From: Luidia sarsii
Lineage: Eukaryota; Echinodermata; Asteroidea; Paxillosida; Luidiidae
Direction of reading: 5' to 3'
DNA: 64,000 nucleotides
Assembly (NCBI GenBank): GCA_949987565.1
Contig: OX465114.1
Span: forward strand, 7,966,933 to 8,030,932
Shown: positions 1-10,842 of the stretch, one piece after another
Layout of the letters: each line of letters begins with the position of its first letter
How positions within the stretch are numbered: position 1 is the stretch's first letter
Notes under the pieces: model-generated
Database searches by the model: none
Told to the model about the DNA's origin: nothing
The model's input: the letters and a program-made list of their open reading frames with translations, nothing else
Position numbers and translations under genes: made by a program

Positions 1-28
1 TCAGGTGGTTGCTCACCTCAGTGAAACC

Positions 29-1042
29 CGACATTGCTACCACCTTGTACAACTGTCAATCTGTTCTGTCAGGTGGTTGCTCACCTCAGTGAAACCCGGC
101 ATGCTACCACCTTGTACAACTGTCAATCTGTTCTGTCAGGTGGTTGCTCACCTCAGTGAAACCCGGCATTGCTACCACCTTGTACAACTGTCAATCTGTT
201 CTGTCAGGTGGTTGCTCACCTCAGTGAAACCCGACATTGCTACCACCTTGTACAACTGTCAATCTGTTCTGTCAGGTGGTTGCTCACCTCAGTGAAACCC
301 GGCATTGCTACCACCTTGTACAACTGTCAATCTGTTCTGTCAGGTGGTTGCTCACCTCAGTGAAACCCGGCATTGCTACCACCTTGTACAACTGTCAATC
401 TGTTCTGTCAGGTGGTTGCTCACCTCAGTGAAACCCGGCATTGCTACCACCTTGTACAACTGTCAATCTGTTCTGTCAGGTGGTTGCTCACCTCAGTGAA
501 ACCCGGCATTGCTACCACCTTGTACAACTGTCAATCTGTTCTGTCAGGTGGTTGCTCACCTCAGTGAAACCCGGCATTGCTACCACCTTGTACAACTGTC
601 AATCTGTTCTGTCAGGTGGTTGCTCACCTCAGTGAAACCCAGCATTGCTACCACCTTGTACAACTGTCAATCTGTTCTGTCAGGTGGTTGCTCACCTCAG
701 TGAAACCCGGCATTGCTACCACCTTGTACAACTGTCAATCTGTTCTGTCAGGTGGTTGCTCACCTCAGTGAAACCCGACATTGCTACCACCTTGTACAAC
801 TGTCAATCTGTTCTGTCAGGTGGTTGCTCACCTCAGTGAAACCCGGCATGCTACCACCTTGTACAACTGTCAATCTGTTCTGTCAGGTGGTTGCTCACCT
901 CAGTGAAACCCGGCATTGCTACCACCTTGTACAACTGTCAATCTGTTCTGTCAGGTGGTTGCTCACCTCAGTGAAACCCGACATTGCTACCACCTTGTAC
1001 AACTGTCAATCTGTTCTGTCAGGTGGTTGCTCACCTCAGTGA
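29..1042 (+). repeat. Higher-order duplication inside the left satellite array
   Basis: The monomer variant series CGACATT, 67-bp CGGCATGCT, CGGCATT, CGACATT occurs at about 29-235 and again at about 776-980. The offset is about 747 bp, or eleven monomers of which one is 67 bp. Sharing the same single-base deletion and the same neighbours points to a recent block duplication within the array, by unequal exchange or slippage. Confidence 0.75.
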
Positions 1043-3227
1043 AACCCGGCATTGCTACCACCTTGTACAACTGTCAATCTGTTCTGTCAGGTGGTTGCTC
1101 ACCTCAGTGAAACCCGGCATTGCTACCACCTTGTACAACTGTCAATCTGTTCTGTCAGGTGGTTGCTCACCTCAGTGAAACCCGGCATTGCTACCACCTT
1201 GTACAACTGTCAATCTGTTCTGTCAGGTGGTTGCTCACCTCAGTGAAACCCGGCATTGCTACCACCTTGTACAACTGTCAATCTGTTCTGTCAGGTGGTT
1301 GCTCACCTCAGTGAAACCCGGCATTGCTACCACCTTGTACAACTGTCAATCTGTTCTGTCAGGTGGTTGCTCACCTCAGTGAAACCCGGCATTGCTACCA
1401 CCTTGTACATCTGTCAATCTGTTCTGTCAGGTGGTTGCTCACCTCAGTGAAACCCGGCATTGCTACCACCTTGTACAACTGTCAATCTGTTCTGTCAGGT
1501 GGTTGCTCACCTCGGTGAAACCCGGCATTGCTACCACCTTGTACAACTGTCAATCTGTTCTGTCAGGTGGTTGCTCACCTCAGTGAAACCCGGCATTGCT
1601 ACCACCTTGTACAACTGTCAATCTGTTCTGTCAGGTGGTTGCTCACCTCAGTGAAACCCGGCATTGCTACCACCTTGTACAACTGTCAATCTGTTCTGTC
1701 AGGTGGTTGCTCACCTCAGTGAAACCAGGCATTGCTACCACCTTGTACAACTGTCAATCTGTTCTGTCAGGTGGTTGCTCACCTCAGTGAAACCCGGCAT
1801 TGCTACCACCTTGTATAACTGTCAATCTGTTCTGTCAGGTGGTTGCTCACCTCGGTGAAACCCAGCATTGCTACCACCTTGTACAACTGTCAATCTGTTC
1901 TGTCAGGTGGTTGCTCACCTCAGTGAAACCCGGCATTGCTACCACCTTGTACAACTGTCAATCTGTTCTGTCAGGTGGTTGCTCACCTCAGTGAAACCCG
2001 GCATTGCTACCACCTTGTACAACTGTCAATCTGTTCTGTCAGGTGGTTGCTCACCTCAGTGAAACCCGGCATTGCTACCACCTTGTACAACTGTCAATCT
2101 GTTCTGTCAGGTGGTTGCTCACCTCAGTGAAACCCAGCATTGCTACCACCTTGTACAACTGTCAATCTGTTCTGTCAGGTGGTTGCTCACCTCAGTGAAA
2201 CCCGGCATTGCTACCACCTTGTACAACTGTCAATCTGTTCTGTCAGGTGGTTGCTCACCTCAGTGAAACCCAGCATTGCTACCACCTTGTACAACTGTCA
2301 ATCTGTTCTGTCAGGTGGTTGCTCACCTCAGTGAAACCAGGCATTGCTACCACCTTGTACAACTGTCAATCTGTTCTGTCAGGTGGTTGCTCACCTCAGT
2401 GAAACCCGGCATTGCTACCACCTTGTACAACTGTCAATCTGTTCTGTCAGGTGGTTGCTCACCTCAGTGAAACCCGGCATTGCTACCACCTTGTACAACT
2501 GTCAATCTGTTCTGTCAGGTGGTTGCTCACCTCAGTGAAACCCGGCATTGCTACCACCTTGTACAACTGTCAATCTGTTCTGTCAGGTGGTTGCTCACCT
2601 CAGTGAAACCAGGCATTGCTACCACCTTGTACAACTGTCAATCTGTTCTGTCAGGAGGGTGCTCACCTCAGTGAAACCCGGCATTGCTACCACCTTGTAC
2701 AACTGTCAATCTGTTTTGTCAGGTGGTTGCTCACCTCAGTGAAACCAGGCATTGCTACCACCTTGTACAACTGTCAATCTGTTCTGTCAGGTGGTTGCTC
2801 ACCTCAGTGAAACCCGGCATTGCTACCACCTTGTACAACTGTCAATCTGTTCTGTCAGGTGGTTGCTCACCTCAGTGAAACCAGGCATTGCTACCACCTT
2901 GTACAACTGTCAATCTGTTCTGTCAGGTGGTTGCTCACCTCAGTGAAACCAGGCATTGCTACCACCTTGTACAACTGTCAATCTGTTCTGTCAGGAGGGT
3001 GCTCACCTCAGTGAAACCCGGCATTGCTACCACCTTGTACAACTGTCAATCTGTTCTGTCAGGTGGTTGCTCACCTCAGTGAAACCCAGCATTGCTACCA
3101 CCTTGTACAACTGTCAATCTGTTCTGTCAGGTGGTTGCTCACCTCAGTGAAACCCGACATTGCTACCACCTTGTACAACTGTCAATCTGTTCTGTCAGGT
3201 GGTTGCTCACCTCAGTGAAACCAGGCA

Positions 3228-3626
3228 TTGCTACCACCTTGTACAACTGTCAATCTGTTCTGTCAGGTGGTTGCTCACCTCAGTGAAACCCAGCATTGCT
3301 ACCACCTTGTACAACTGTCAATCTGTTCTGTCAGGTGGTTGCTCACCTCAGTGAAACCCGGCATTGCTACCACCTTGTACAACTGTCAATTTGTTCTGTC
3401 AGGTGGTTGCTCACCTCAGTGAAACCCAGCATTGCTACCACCTTGTACAACTGTCAATCTGTTCTGTCAGGTGGTTGCTCACCTCAGTGAAACCCGGCAT
3501 TGCTACCACCTTGTACAACTGTCAATTTGTTCTGTCAGGTGGTTGCTCACCTCAGTGAAACCCAGCATTGCTACCACCTTGTACAACTGTCAATCTGTTC
3601 TGTCAGGTGGTTGCTCACCTCAGTGA
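3228..3626 (+). repeat. Dimeric higher-order pattern in the satellite
   Basis: Monomers alternate between a CAGCATT type followed by CAATCTG and a CGGCATT type followed by CAATTTG, giving a local 136-bp period across 3270-3560. Related CAATTTG monomers recur near 3731 and 4003. This is seen directly; local dimer amplification is the inference. Confidence 0.65.
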
Positions 3627-5280
3627 AACCCGGCATTGCTACCACCTTGTACAACTGTCAATCTGTTCTGTCAGGTGGTTGCTCACCTCAGTGAAACCCG
3701 GCATTGCTACCACCTTGTACAACTGTCAATTTGTTCTGTCAGGTGGTTGCTCACCTCAGTGAAACCCGGCATTGCTACCACCTTGTACAACTGTCAATCT
3801 GTTCTGTCAGGTGGTTGCTCACCTCAGTGAAACCCGGCATTGCTACCACCTTGTACAACTGTCAATCTGTTCTGTCAGGTGGTTGCTCACCTCAGTGAAA
3901 CCCGGCATTGCTACCACCTTGTACAACTGTCAATCTGTTCTGTCAGGTGGTTGCTCACCTCAGTGAAACCTGGCATTGCTACCACCTTGTACAACTGTCA
4001 ATTTGTTCTGTCAGGTGGTTGCTCACCTCAGTGAAACCCAGCATTGCTACCACCTTGTACAACTGTCAATCTGTTCTGTCAGGTGGTTGCTCACCTCAGT
4101 GAAACCCGGCATTGCTACCACCTTGTACAACTGTCAATCTGTTCTGTCAGGTGGTTGCTCACCTCAGTGAAACCCGGCATTGCTACCACCTTGTACAACT
4201 GTCAATCTGTTCTGTCAGGTGGTTGCTCACCTCAGTGAAACCAGGCATTGCTACCACCTTGTACAACTGTCAATCTGTTCTGTCAGGTGGTTGCTCACCT
4301 CAGTGAAACCCAGCATTGCTACCACCTTGTACAACTGTCAATCTGTTCTGTCAGGTGGTTGCTCACCTCAGTGAAACCCGGCATTGCTACCACCTTGTAC
4401 AACTGTCAATCTGTTCTGTCAGGTGGTTGCTCACCTCAGTGAAACCCAGCATTGCTACCACCTTGTACAACTGTCAATCTGTTCTGTCAGGTGGTTGCTC
4501 ACCTCAGTGAAACCCGGCATTGCTACCACCTTGTACAACTGTCAATCTGTTCTGTCAGGAGGTTGCTCACCTCAGTGAAACCAGGCATTGCTACCACCTT
4601 GTACAACTGTCAATCTGTTCTGTCAGGTGGTTGCTCACCTCAGTGAAACCCGACATTGCTACCACCTTGTACAACTGTCAATCTGTTCTGTCAGGTGGTT
4701 GCTCACCTCAGTGAAACCCAGCATTGCTACCACCTTGTACAACTGTCAATCTGTTCTGTCAGGTGGTTGCTCACCTCAGTGAAACCCGGCATTGCTACCA
4801 CCTTGTACAACTGTCAATCTGTTCTGTCAGGTGGTTGCTCACCTCAGTGAAACCCGACATTGCTACCACCTTGTACAACTGTCAATCTGTTCTGTCAGGT
4901 GGTTGCTCACCTCAGTGAAACCCGGCATTGCTACCACCTTGTACAACTGTCAATCTGTTCTGTCAGGTGGTTGCTCACCTCAGTGAAACCCGGCATTGCT
5001 ACCACCTTGTACAACTGTCAATCTGTTCTGTCAGGAGGGTGCTCACCTCAGTGAAACCCGGCATTGCTACCACCTTGTACAACTGTCAATCTGTTCTGTC
5101 AGGTGGTTGCTCGCCTCAGTGAAACCCGACATTGCTACCACCTTGTACAACTGTCAATCTGTTCTGTCAGGTGGTTGCTCACCTCAGTGAAACCAGGCAT
5201 TGCTACCACCTTGTACAACTGTCAATCTGTTCTGTCAGGTGGTTGCTCACCTCAGTAAAACCCGGCATTGCTACCACCTT

Positions 5281-5284
5281 GTAC
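5281..5284. other. Left target-site duplication GTAC
   Basis: GTAC is the last satellite sequence before the inserted element and is repeated at 21056-21059. Intact monomers read CTTGTACAACTG at this point, so one GTAC is extra. Because the site lies inside the palindrome TTGTACAA, the same data can be read as a 2-bp TA duplication with element ends CAGTACC and GGTACTG. Confidence 0.85.
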
Positions 5285-5310
5285 AGTACCGATCGAAAAT
5301 ATTTTCACGA

Positions 5311-5530
5311 TTCGCGAAGGATTAATCGCGAAGGATTATTCGCGAACGCTTCGCATTTTCTAAAGAAATACCGGGTTAGGGGGTCGTTTCATTCGCGAAG
5401 ATGACTGCCGATTCGCGAATATCAGCGGCCATTACAGGCGAGAATATACAAAAAAGCTTCGCGAAGACAGCTTCCATCTTCGCGAACGAAAGCTGCTCTC
5501 TTCGCGAACGATCTGCGAATGGTCTTCGCG
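5311..5530. repeat. Cluster of TTCGCGAA palindromes at the left terminus
   Basis: Perfect TTCGCGAA octamers start at 5311, 5339, 5392, 5412, 5458, 5479 and 5501, with near matches at 5325 and 5524. The motif continues in each internal tandem unit. Dense subterminal palindromes are typical of transposase-binding arrays in DNA transposons. A binding role here is inference; the repetition is seen directly and is mirrored at the right terminus. Confidence 0.85.
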
Positions 5531-6465
5531 AGTCGAGTCTGACGAATTTCCGACCACTGCCGTACGTAACAAAGTAAACAACGTGGTCGTGTGTAGCGTG
5601 CGGACACCCAGCACACTCGACGGCTCAGTCAAATTTCAATTAATTTTTTTAATTGGGAAACAAATCTAGTTTCAGTTTAGCTTTACCTCACCAGCAGCGT
5701 ACATGTATCTTCTAGAAATCCAGCAAATTCGGGAACATTTTCGTCTCTAACCTTTTGAGATGTCGAAACTTGAAAATGGCATATTTATGGCGGCCGGACG
5801 TCTCTCTTGGCGAACGAAAGCTGCTCTCTTCGCGAACGATCTGCGAATGGTCTTCGCGAGTCGAGTCTGACGAATTTCCGACCACTGCCGTACGTAACAA
5901 AGTAAACAACGTGATCGTGTGTAGCGTGCGGACACCCAGCACACTCGACGGCTCAGTCAAATTTCAATTAATTTTTTTTAATTGGGAAACAAATCTAGTT
6001 TCAGTTAAGCTTTATCTCACCAGCAGCGTACATGTATCTTCTAGAAATCCATCAATTTCGGGAACATTTTCGTCTCTAACCTTTTGAGATGTCGGAACTT
6101 GAAAATGGCATATTTATGGCGGCCGGACGTCTCTCTTGGCGAACGAAAGCTGCTCTCTTCGCGAACGATCTGCGAATGGTCTTCGCGAGTCGAGTCTGAC
6201 GAATTTCCGACCACTGCCGTACGTAACAAAGTAAACAACGTGGTCGTGTGTAGCGTGCGGACACCCAGCACACTCGACGGCTCAGTCAAATTTCAATTAA
6301 TTTTTTTAATTGGGAAACAAATCTAGTTTCAGTTTAGCTTTACCTCACCAGCAGCGTACATGTATCTTCTAGAAATCCAGCAAATTCGGGAACATTTTCG
6401 TCTCTAACCTTTTGAGATGTCGGAACTTGAAAATGGCATATTTATGGCGGCCGGACGTCTCTCTT
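5482..6465 (+). repeat. 328-329-bp tandem units in the left arm
   Basis: About three copies, one truncated at each end. Landmark CGAACGAAAGCTGC recurs at 5483, 5811 and 6140. Each unit contains TTCGCGAA sites, a TATTTATGGCGGCCGG stretch and a poly-T/AATTGGG segment. Open frames of about 80 codons recur with the repeat on both strands and differ by single residues, but they have no recognisable domain and are explained by the repeat. Confidence 0.92.
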
Positions 6466-6799
6466 CGTGGCGTGAGCCGGAAAACGGGGGGTGGGGGCAT
6501 CAAACCAAACTCGCCATATTCGACCGCCGACCGGGCCCTATTAACATTGTTCAATTTGTTCAATATTACCATGAAATCGAAGCCTATATTCTCCTCTATC
6601 TGTTTTTCAACTTTCAACTGAACACTGAAATAAACAACATTAAATTACGCCCAAAAGAATGGACGACCATTCTTTGCACTTTTGTCTAGGTTGTCCAGAG
6701 TGGAGTCCGAGCGCCGCCTCCACGTTGTCACGTACACCGCTGGTGCCCGAACCAGACTACAGCATTCCAGGCGGCATGACGAGGCGCAATGAGTCCGTG

Positions 6800-7016
6800 T
6801 AAAATATACGTGTACATGTACACGTACATGTACTGTACATGTACATATACATGTACATGTACACGTACATGTAAGTGTACACGTACACGTAATGTACATG
6901 TACTGTACATGTACAGTACATGTACATGTACATGTACAGTACATAATGTACAATTGTACAGTACATAATGTACAGTACATGTACAGTACATACATGTACA
7001 TGTACATGTACACAGA
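6800..7016. repeat. TACATG/GTAC-rich microsatellite
   Basis: Interrupted TACATG, GTACAG and GTACGT hexamers, almost wholly self-complementary. The outer-arm match with the right side ends inside this tract (about 6854 against 19497), so it marks a rearrangement breakpoint. Confidence 0.9.
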
Positions 7017-8727
7017 CCGACGTCACGACCAGCCGTACGTACGCATGAGCTACTCATCAAGCTTGTGTTTGCAAAAAGCGACACTCGGTATTCTGACACG
7101 TTAAAAAAAACCTGATTAACAATGAAAAACGACATCCGGATTTTTTGTGGGGGAGGGGGTCAGGGAAAATTCTTCAACTAGTACTGGCAATTTTTTTTTT
7201 TGTATTCCCACCTCGGCCGTAATATGGCAAATGAGTTGGTATTTTCAGTTTGCTCATTTATTACAAACCTTGAGTTACATGTAGTTTCTTATTCCTCATT
7301 TTTATTCCTTCATTTACAGTTGATGTTTCTTACTTACTTTTTAAGAAGATCTTGCCAGCAGAATCGGTCGGGGTGTAAAGACGCAGCTACATATAGCTGC
7401 TGAATCAATTAATGATTTCATTATTTATGGTATTGTATGGACAAATATCTCTCTTTAATGAAAAATCATATTTTTTTATTAATCTGTGTACATGACTTTG
7501 TATACATGTAAGTAAATATTAGCCGGTTGGTTGGGTCAACTACTCATCAGAGCCATCCTGTCACTCTGTGTCACCCAAATTGACTTCAGTTGTCTAAAAC
7601 AGGTAAGTGAACTTAAATATTTTCAAAATGAATTCTTTGCATTTACCCTGAACACTAAAAATCCAAGTGTGCTACTGAGCAGTACTATTTTACATGTTTG
7701 TGATTTTATAATTTGTTATTATGTTTTATTTCGTTTTGTTTTGTTTTTTGTTTTGTTGATTAATAATCATTGGTTTTATTTCCTTTTGTTATAATTATTT
7801 CTGGTTATGATAGTGTTAGTGTTACCAGCACATCTAAAACCCCTATCCTTGTTTCTGTGCAATATTACAAGGGGCAATAAGTCGTTCATTCTCCAATCAT
7901 CGTTAAAAGTTTAAGGGTGTCTCGCTTATTTTTCTTTAAATATTTTTCGGAGGGTTGTTCACTTGCTTCATATTATTTCATTGTTCTTTCACTTTTAATT
8001 TTCAAGAAAGGCAACCAAAAAGATGTTCTGCTTCCGATTACATGCCATTTCAAAATAGGGTACATGTAGGTACATGTAGGTCGGTTTTTTTGTGTGTTTT
8101 GTTTGGCCAATTTTTTATGTGTACAATCATAAGGAGGTATCCGCATGTGGTCAAGACTTAATACGATCAAATTATACATTTAATTTTTATCATCATTTTT
8201 TCCTTTGAAAAAAGAGGGTCGGTCAGGTAACCATAAGCAGAACTATTTTTTTTTTTTGCCCAATCTTGGTAATCAACAATATCTATAAGTATACGTTGGA
8301 ACAGGAAGTAAATTTTATAAATGTCACCATGTTGATGTTTGTTGTTTTTTCATAACATGTTGCCATTAACATGACATTTGCAAATTCAAACATAATTTAC
8401 TGTTACTCTCCTGAGACTGTTTGCCAAACGCTAAGTGTTTCTTCGTTTTTCAGTGACATGCTGGAAACTGTTGGAGGACTGGTGTGAGATTACCTAAAAA
8501 TATATATATTTTCCCCATTAGAAACTTAGTAAATCATTCTTAATTTCTTAAAGCTTACCTTTCTGTCATGTTCATAACATTTGTTTGTTCTCAACTCACT
8601 GAAGTTAGTTGGCTGTTGTCTCGCTGGACTACCTGATGACCTACTACTGTAGGTTCGACACCTAGGAGATTTGGTAAGAATCTCTTCAAAGATGTCGAAG
8701 GACGAGGTGAGATGTATGCCCCAACAA
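7017..8727. other. AT-rich segment present only in the left arm
   Basis: This segment is missing from the right arm, where the outer and middle modules are separated by only a few bases at 19492-19496. The junction word AAACTGATA (left about 8727, right about 19486-19494) marks its inner edge. Apart from the tRNA-like B box at 8652 I see no gene. The AT-rich, stop-filled sequence looks like intron or decayed repeat. It is either an insertion in the left arm or a deletion from the right. Confidence 0.8.
8600..8670 (+). repeat. tRNA-like SINE head fragment
   Basis: A perfect pol III B-box consensus, GGTTCGACACC, lies at 8652-8662 with a pairable T-arm (TAGG/CCTA around a TTCGACA loop). An A-box-like TAGTTGGCTG lies about 47 bases upstream at 8605. 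No full cloverleaf forms, so a tRNA-derived SINE remnant is more likely than a tRNA gene. Confidence 0.4.
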
Positions 8728-9475
8728 ACTGATAAAAACGTCCGAAACTACTCAAACTGTGCGTCAATGTCAATTTGCATTTGTGCCCATAATTTACTTA
8801 CTAAAAGTAAGTCAAATTTATTTGTTCCAGACAACAAAATACTTTATCAAAGTATTTATATTTAGGTCGAAAATCATTGTATGTCATTACAAGATGGGCA
8901 GTTTGAGTAGTCGTAGTCATGTGTTTGTATGCTGACTTTTTAATCAATACTCTTTGTATTCAAATGTAAATGTTTCTTAGATGGATTTCTTTCTTCACAG
9001 CAAACTCATCGGTGTTTCACTCGAAAAACAGTCCACTTTTTGGAAAAAGTATAGACGCCATTGGGACGCCAACGGTTTTCATTCTGACAAGACTCGTGTT
9101 GTAAATCAAATACATCATGGTAGCATTTCTTCATGCTCAAGATTCCTATTTCAACTGTGCAGTTGATCCTATAAGCATGATGTATTCAATACTGCCATCA
9201 AATCTTACCATCGTGCTCGATCATGACTGTCATGTAATAAGCATTGTCATGTAATAAGCACAAAATCATAGCAAGCCCCCAATCCCCATAAATGATATTC
9301 GTAAGCAGTTACAAATTGGATCGTGCTGGATTGTGCATGGAATGGGTTTCATTGTGTCTTGTAATGCTCTCGATGTACATCGTGTAAGCTAGGCCTACAT
9401 GTACGTGTCATTTACTAAATACTAGTACTACTTGTACAACTGTACAAGGCCAAATTCTGCACATAATTATACAGT
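8728..9475 (+). repeat. Middle inverted arm module, left copy
   Basis: Reverse complement of 18736-19491, close to identical over about 750 bp. Both copies carry the same 61-codon open frame (8981-9166 plus strand, 19049-19234 minus strand, identical translation). It has no known motif, and the identity is explained by the inverted repeat. The inner part, from about 9240, carries a submodule (GGATCGTGCTGGATTGTGCA) that recurs in diverged form at 13880 and, inverted, near 18060 and 18870. Confidence 0.93.
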
Positions 9476-9640
9476 ACAAGTACATGTACATGCACATGTA
9501 CTGTACTGTAACTGTACATGTACTGTACTGTAAAGAACTAGACCCGGCGTAGCAGCACTCACCCCCAAACAACCCCACACACATCATCTAACCCCCCCTT
9601 ACACATGTACATGTACATGTACATGTACAGTACATGTAAG
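9476..9640. repeat. TACATG tracts at the inner edge of the left arm
   Basis: Two TACATG/GTACTG tracts (about 9470-9535 and 9602-9640) are separated by a C-rich spacer. The inverted match with the right arm stops at the first tract. Confidence 0.8.
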
Positions 9641-9797
9641 CCAGTGGACGTGTGGCGTACGGCCCTTTATAGCCGAGTTTTCTCGTCCAGGGTCACGCAC
9701 GCATTTGCGCCGCGGCTTACATGAGGTTTTGCGAGACTGAATTCGAGACTATGGAAAACACAGGAAAATACCCGGATGTAGCATAGGTGCTGCCAAG

Positions 9798-9805
9798 ATG
9801 GCGAG
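9798..9805 (+). other. Candidate start codon with immediate splice donor
   Basis: The string CCAAGATGGCGAGGTAAGTGG joins a Kozak-like ATG (M-A-) to a consensus GTAAGT donor. This is what a short first coding exon looks like, and could mark a host gene start captured in the element core. No downstream exon is identified, so this is weak. Confidence 0.15.
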
Positions 9806-10134
9806 GTAAGTGGATAGCTGACATCGTGCTCTCTATTTTCATATCAAATATGTCAATTTTCGTTAATATTTTGGACATGTAACAGTGCGACAAAAAAAAG
9901 CATACTATCTGGACCAAAATCCGACGGCCAGTTTTCCGTAGGTGTACATCGAATTCTTAAAAACAGTCGAAATAAACCACATATTTCACGAGAAAGGGGA
10001 GATTGAATGCTTCATGTACATGTATAATGCATGGAGGAGCCTTTCCGTTTTCGGCTCAAATTGCCAATTGAAAATTGGCGACTTTCGCGAGATTTCACCG
10101 AAGTAGGCCCATTTCCGTACACATGGTCTGCTCG

Positions 10135-10230
10135 TGTACATAATTATCATGTACATTGTACATGTACATGTACACAATGTACACAATCACGTACAAATAC
10201 TGTTGTACAACAGTGTACAGTGCATTATGT
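10135..10230. repeat. TACATG/GTAC microsatellite
   Basis: Short TACATG and GTACAATG tract next to the foldback element at 10236. A second tract at about 10365-10440 follows it. Confidence 0.75.
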
Positions 10231-10235
10231 GCATG

Positions 10236-10352
10236 AGTCCGAGTAACTTGGACCCTTACAGTCGCCCTTTTTAAAAACAAATTTAGTGGGTCGGGCGACT
10301 CCTCAGTTTGTTTTTAAAAAGGGCGACTGTAAGGGTCCAAGTTACTCGGACT
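10236..10352. mobile_element. 117-bp foldback MITE, AGTCCGAG family
   Basis: Near-perfect palindrome. Arms of about 46 bp begin AGTCCGAGTAACTTGGACCC and surround a short loop. The same outer 20 bp bound another palindrome at 26160-26270 with a different interior, so this is a family. ATGTGC occurs just outside both ends and might be a target duplication, but the offset is uneven. Confidence 0.85.
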
Positions 10353-10447
10353 AATGTGCGCGTACGTATAGTTAACGTACACGTAGTTAATGTACATATA
10401 CTGTACGTGTATCATACATGTTAACTATTTTACATGTGATATACAAA

Positions 10448-10597
10448 AATGTTGCAAACTGCTTACTGACTAAAATTACCAAAATGGAAATCTTAAAATT
10501 TAGTGGGCCTGACGTTTCGATCCTAGCAGGACCTTTCTCAAAGGCAGACTCTGCCTTTGAGAAAGGTCCTGCTAGGATTGAAACGTCAGGCCCACTA
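10448..10597. mobile_element. Foldback repeat with CGAAACGTC core, GTGGGCC ends
   Basis: 10501-10597 is a 97-bp palindrome with arms of about 48 bp that start TAGTGGGCCTGACG, with possible TA duplications at the ends. The upstream 50 bp (GTTGCAAACTGCTTACT...) is conserved in diverged copies near 17590 and 34055, so the family extends beyond the hairpin. Each arm contains a small stem TCCTGCTAGGA followed by (C/T)GAAACGTC. Confidence 0.8.
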
Positions 10598-10842
10598 TAT
10601 ACATGTGATGTAGTACTACTATTATTAAGTATTATTACTAATTTATTAGCACTAGACAAGAACGATTTTACTTCAATAACCTCACCAGAATTTATCACTA
10701 AGTATCACTGTATGTATGATGGTATGATGTTAGGATTCAGGAATATCCAAAAATTATCCAGTACAGTTGTGTTCTGAATTAGGCCTACAAAGTACCATCA
10801 TTACAAAACTTAGGCTTAATAAATTTCAACATTGTCAAGAAT

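Larger units (their letters stand above)
1..5284 (+). repeat. 68-bp satellite array, left part
   Basis: About 78 head-to-tail monomers of 68 bp, starting mid-array at the window edge. The consensus begins TCAGGTGGTTGCTCACC and ends CAATCTGTTCTG. Each monomer contains the palindrome TTGTACAA and two complementary heptamers, AGGTGGT (monomer bases 3-9) and ACCACCT (39-45), which could form a hairpin. Variation is low and recurrent: CGGCATT, CGACATT, CAGCATT and AGGCATT versions, GGTGGTT against GGAGGGT, and CAATCTG against CAATTTG. Two monomers are 67 bp (CGGCATGCT, near 99 and 847). Because 68 is not a multiple of 3, the frame rotates and gives repeated 64-codon open frames with no coding meaning. 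I do not recognise the satellite. The last monomer is cut after TTGTAC by the inserted element. Confidence 0.97.
5285..6854 (+). repeat. Outer inverted arm, left copy
   Basis: Matches 19497-21055 in reverse complement with few substitutions and small indels. For example, the left arm reads GCTTCGCGAAGACAGC where the right arm reads, in the same sense, GCTTCCAGAAGACAGC. From the outside in it holds the TTCGCGAA-rich end, the 328-329-bp tandem units, and a unique stretch (6466-6799) with an AATAAA word near 6630. The match ends inside the TACATG tract. Confidence 0.95.

Noticed and set aside
1..5284. CRISPR array from regular direct repeats
   Set aside because: Repeats are head to tail without unique spacers, and the context is eukaryotic.
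5..5404. Dozens of overlapping 64-110-codon open frames (MLPPCTTVNLF...)
   Set aside because: They are the three rotating frames of a 68-bp satellite; the pattern repeats every monomer with no start context or domain.
8981..9166. Identical 61-codon protein encoded twice (also 19049-19234)
   Set aside because: Identity is explained by the inverted arms; no domain and no conservation beyond them.
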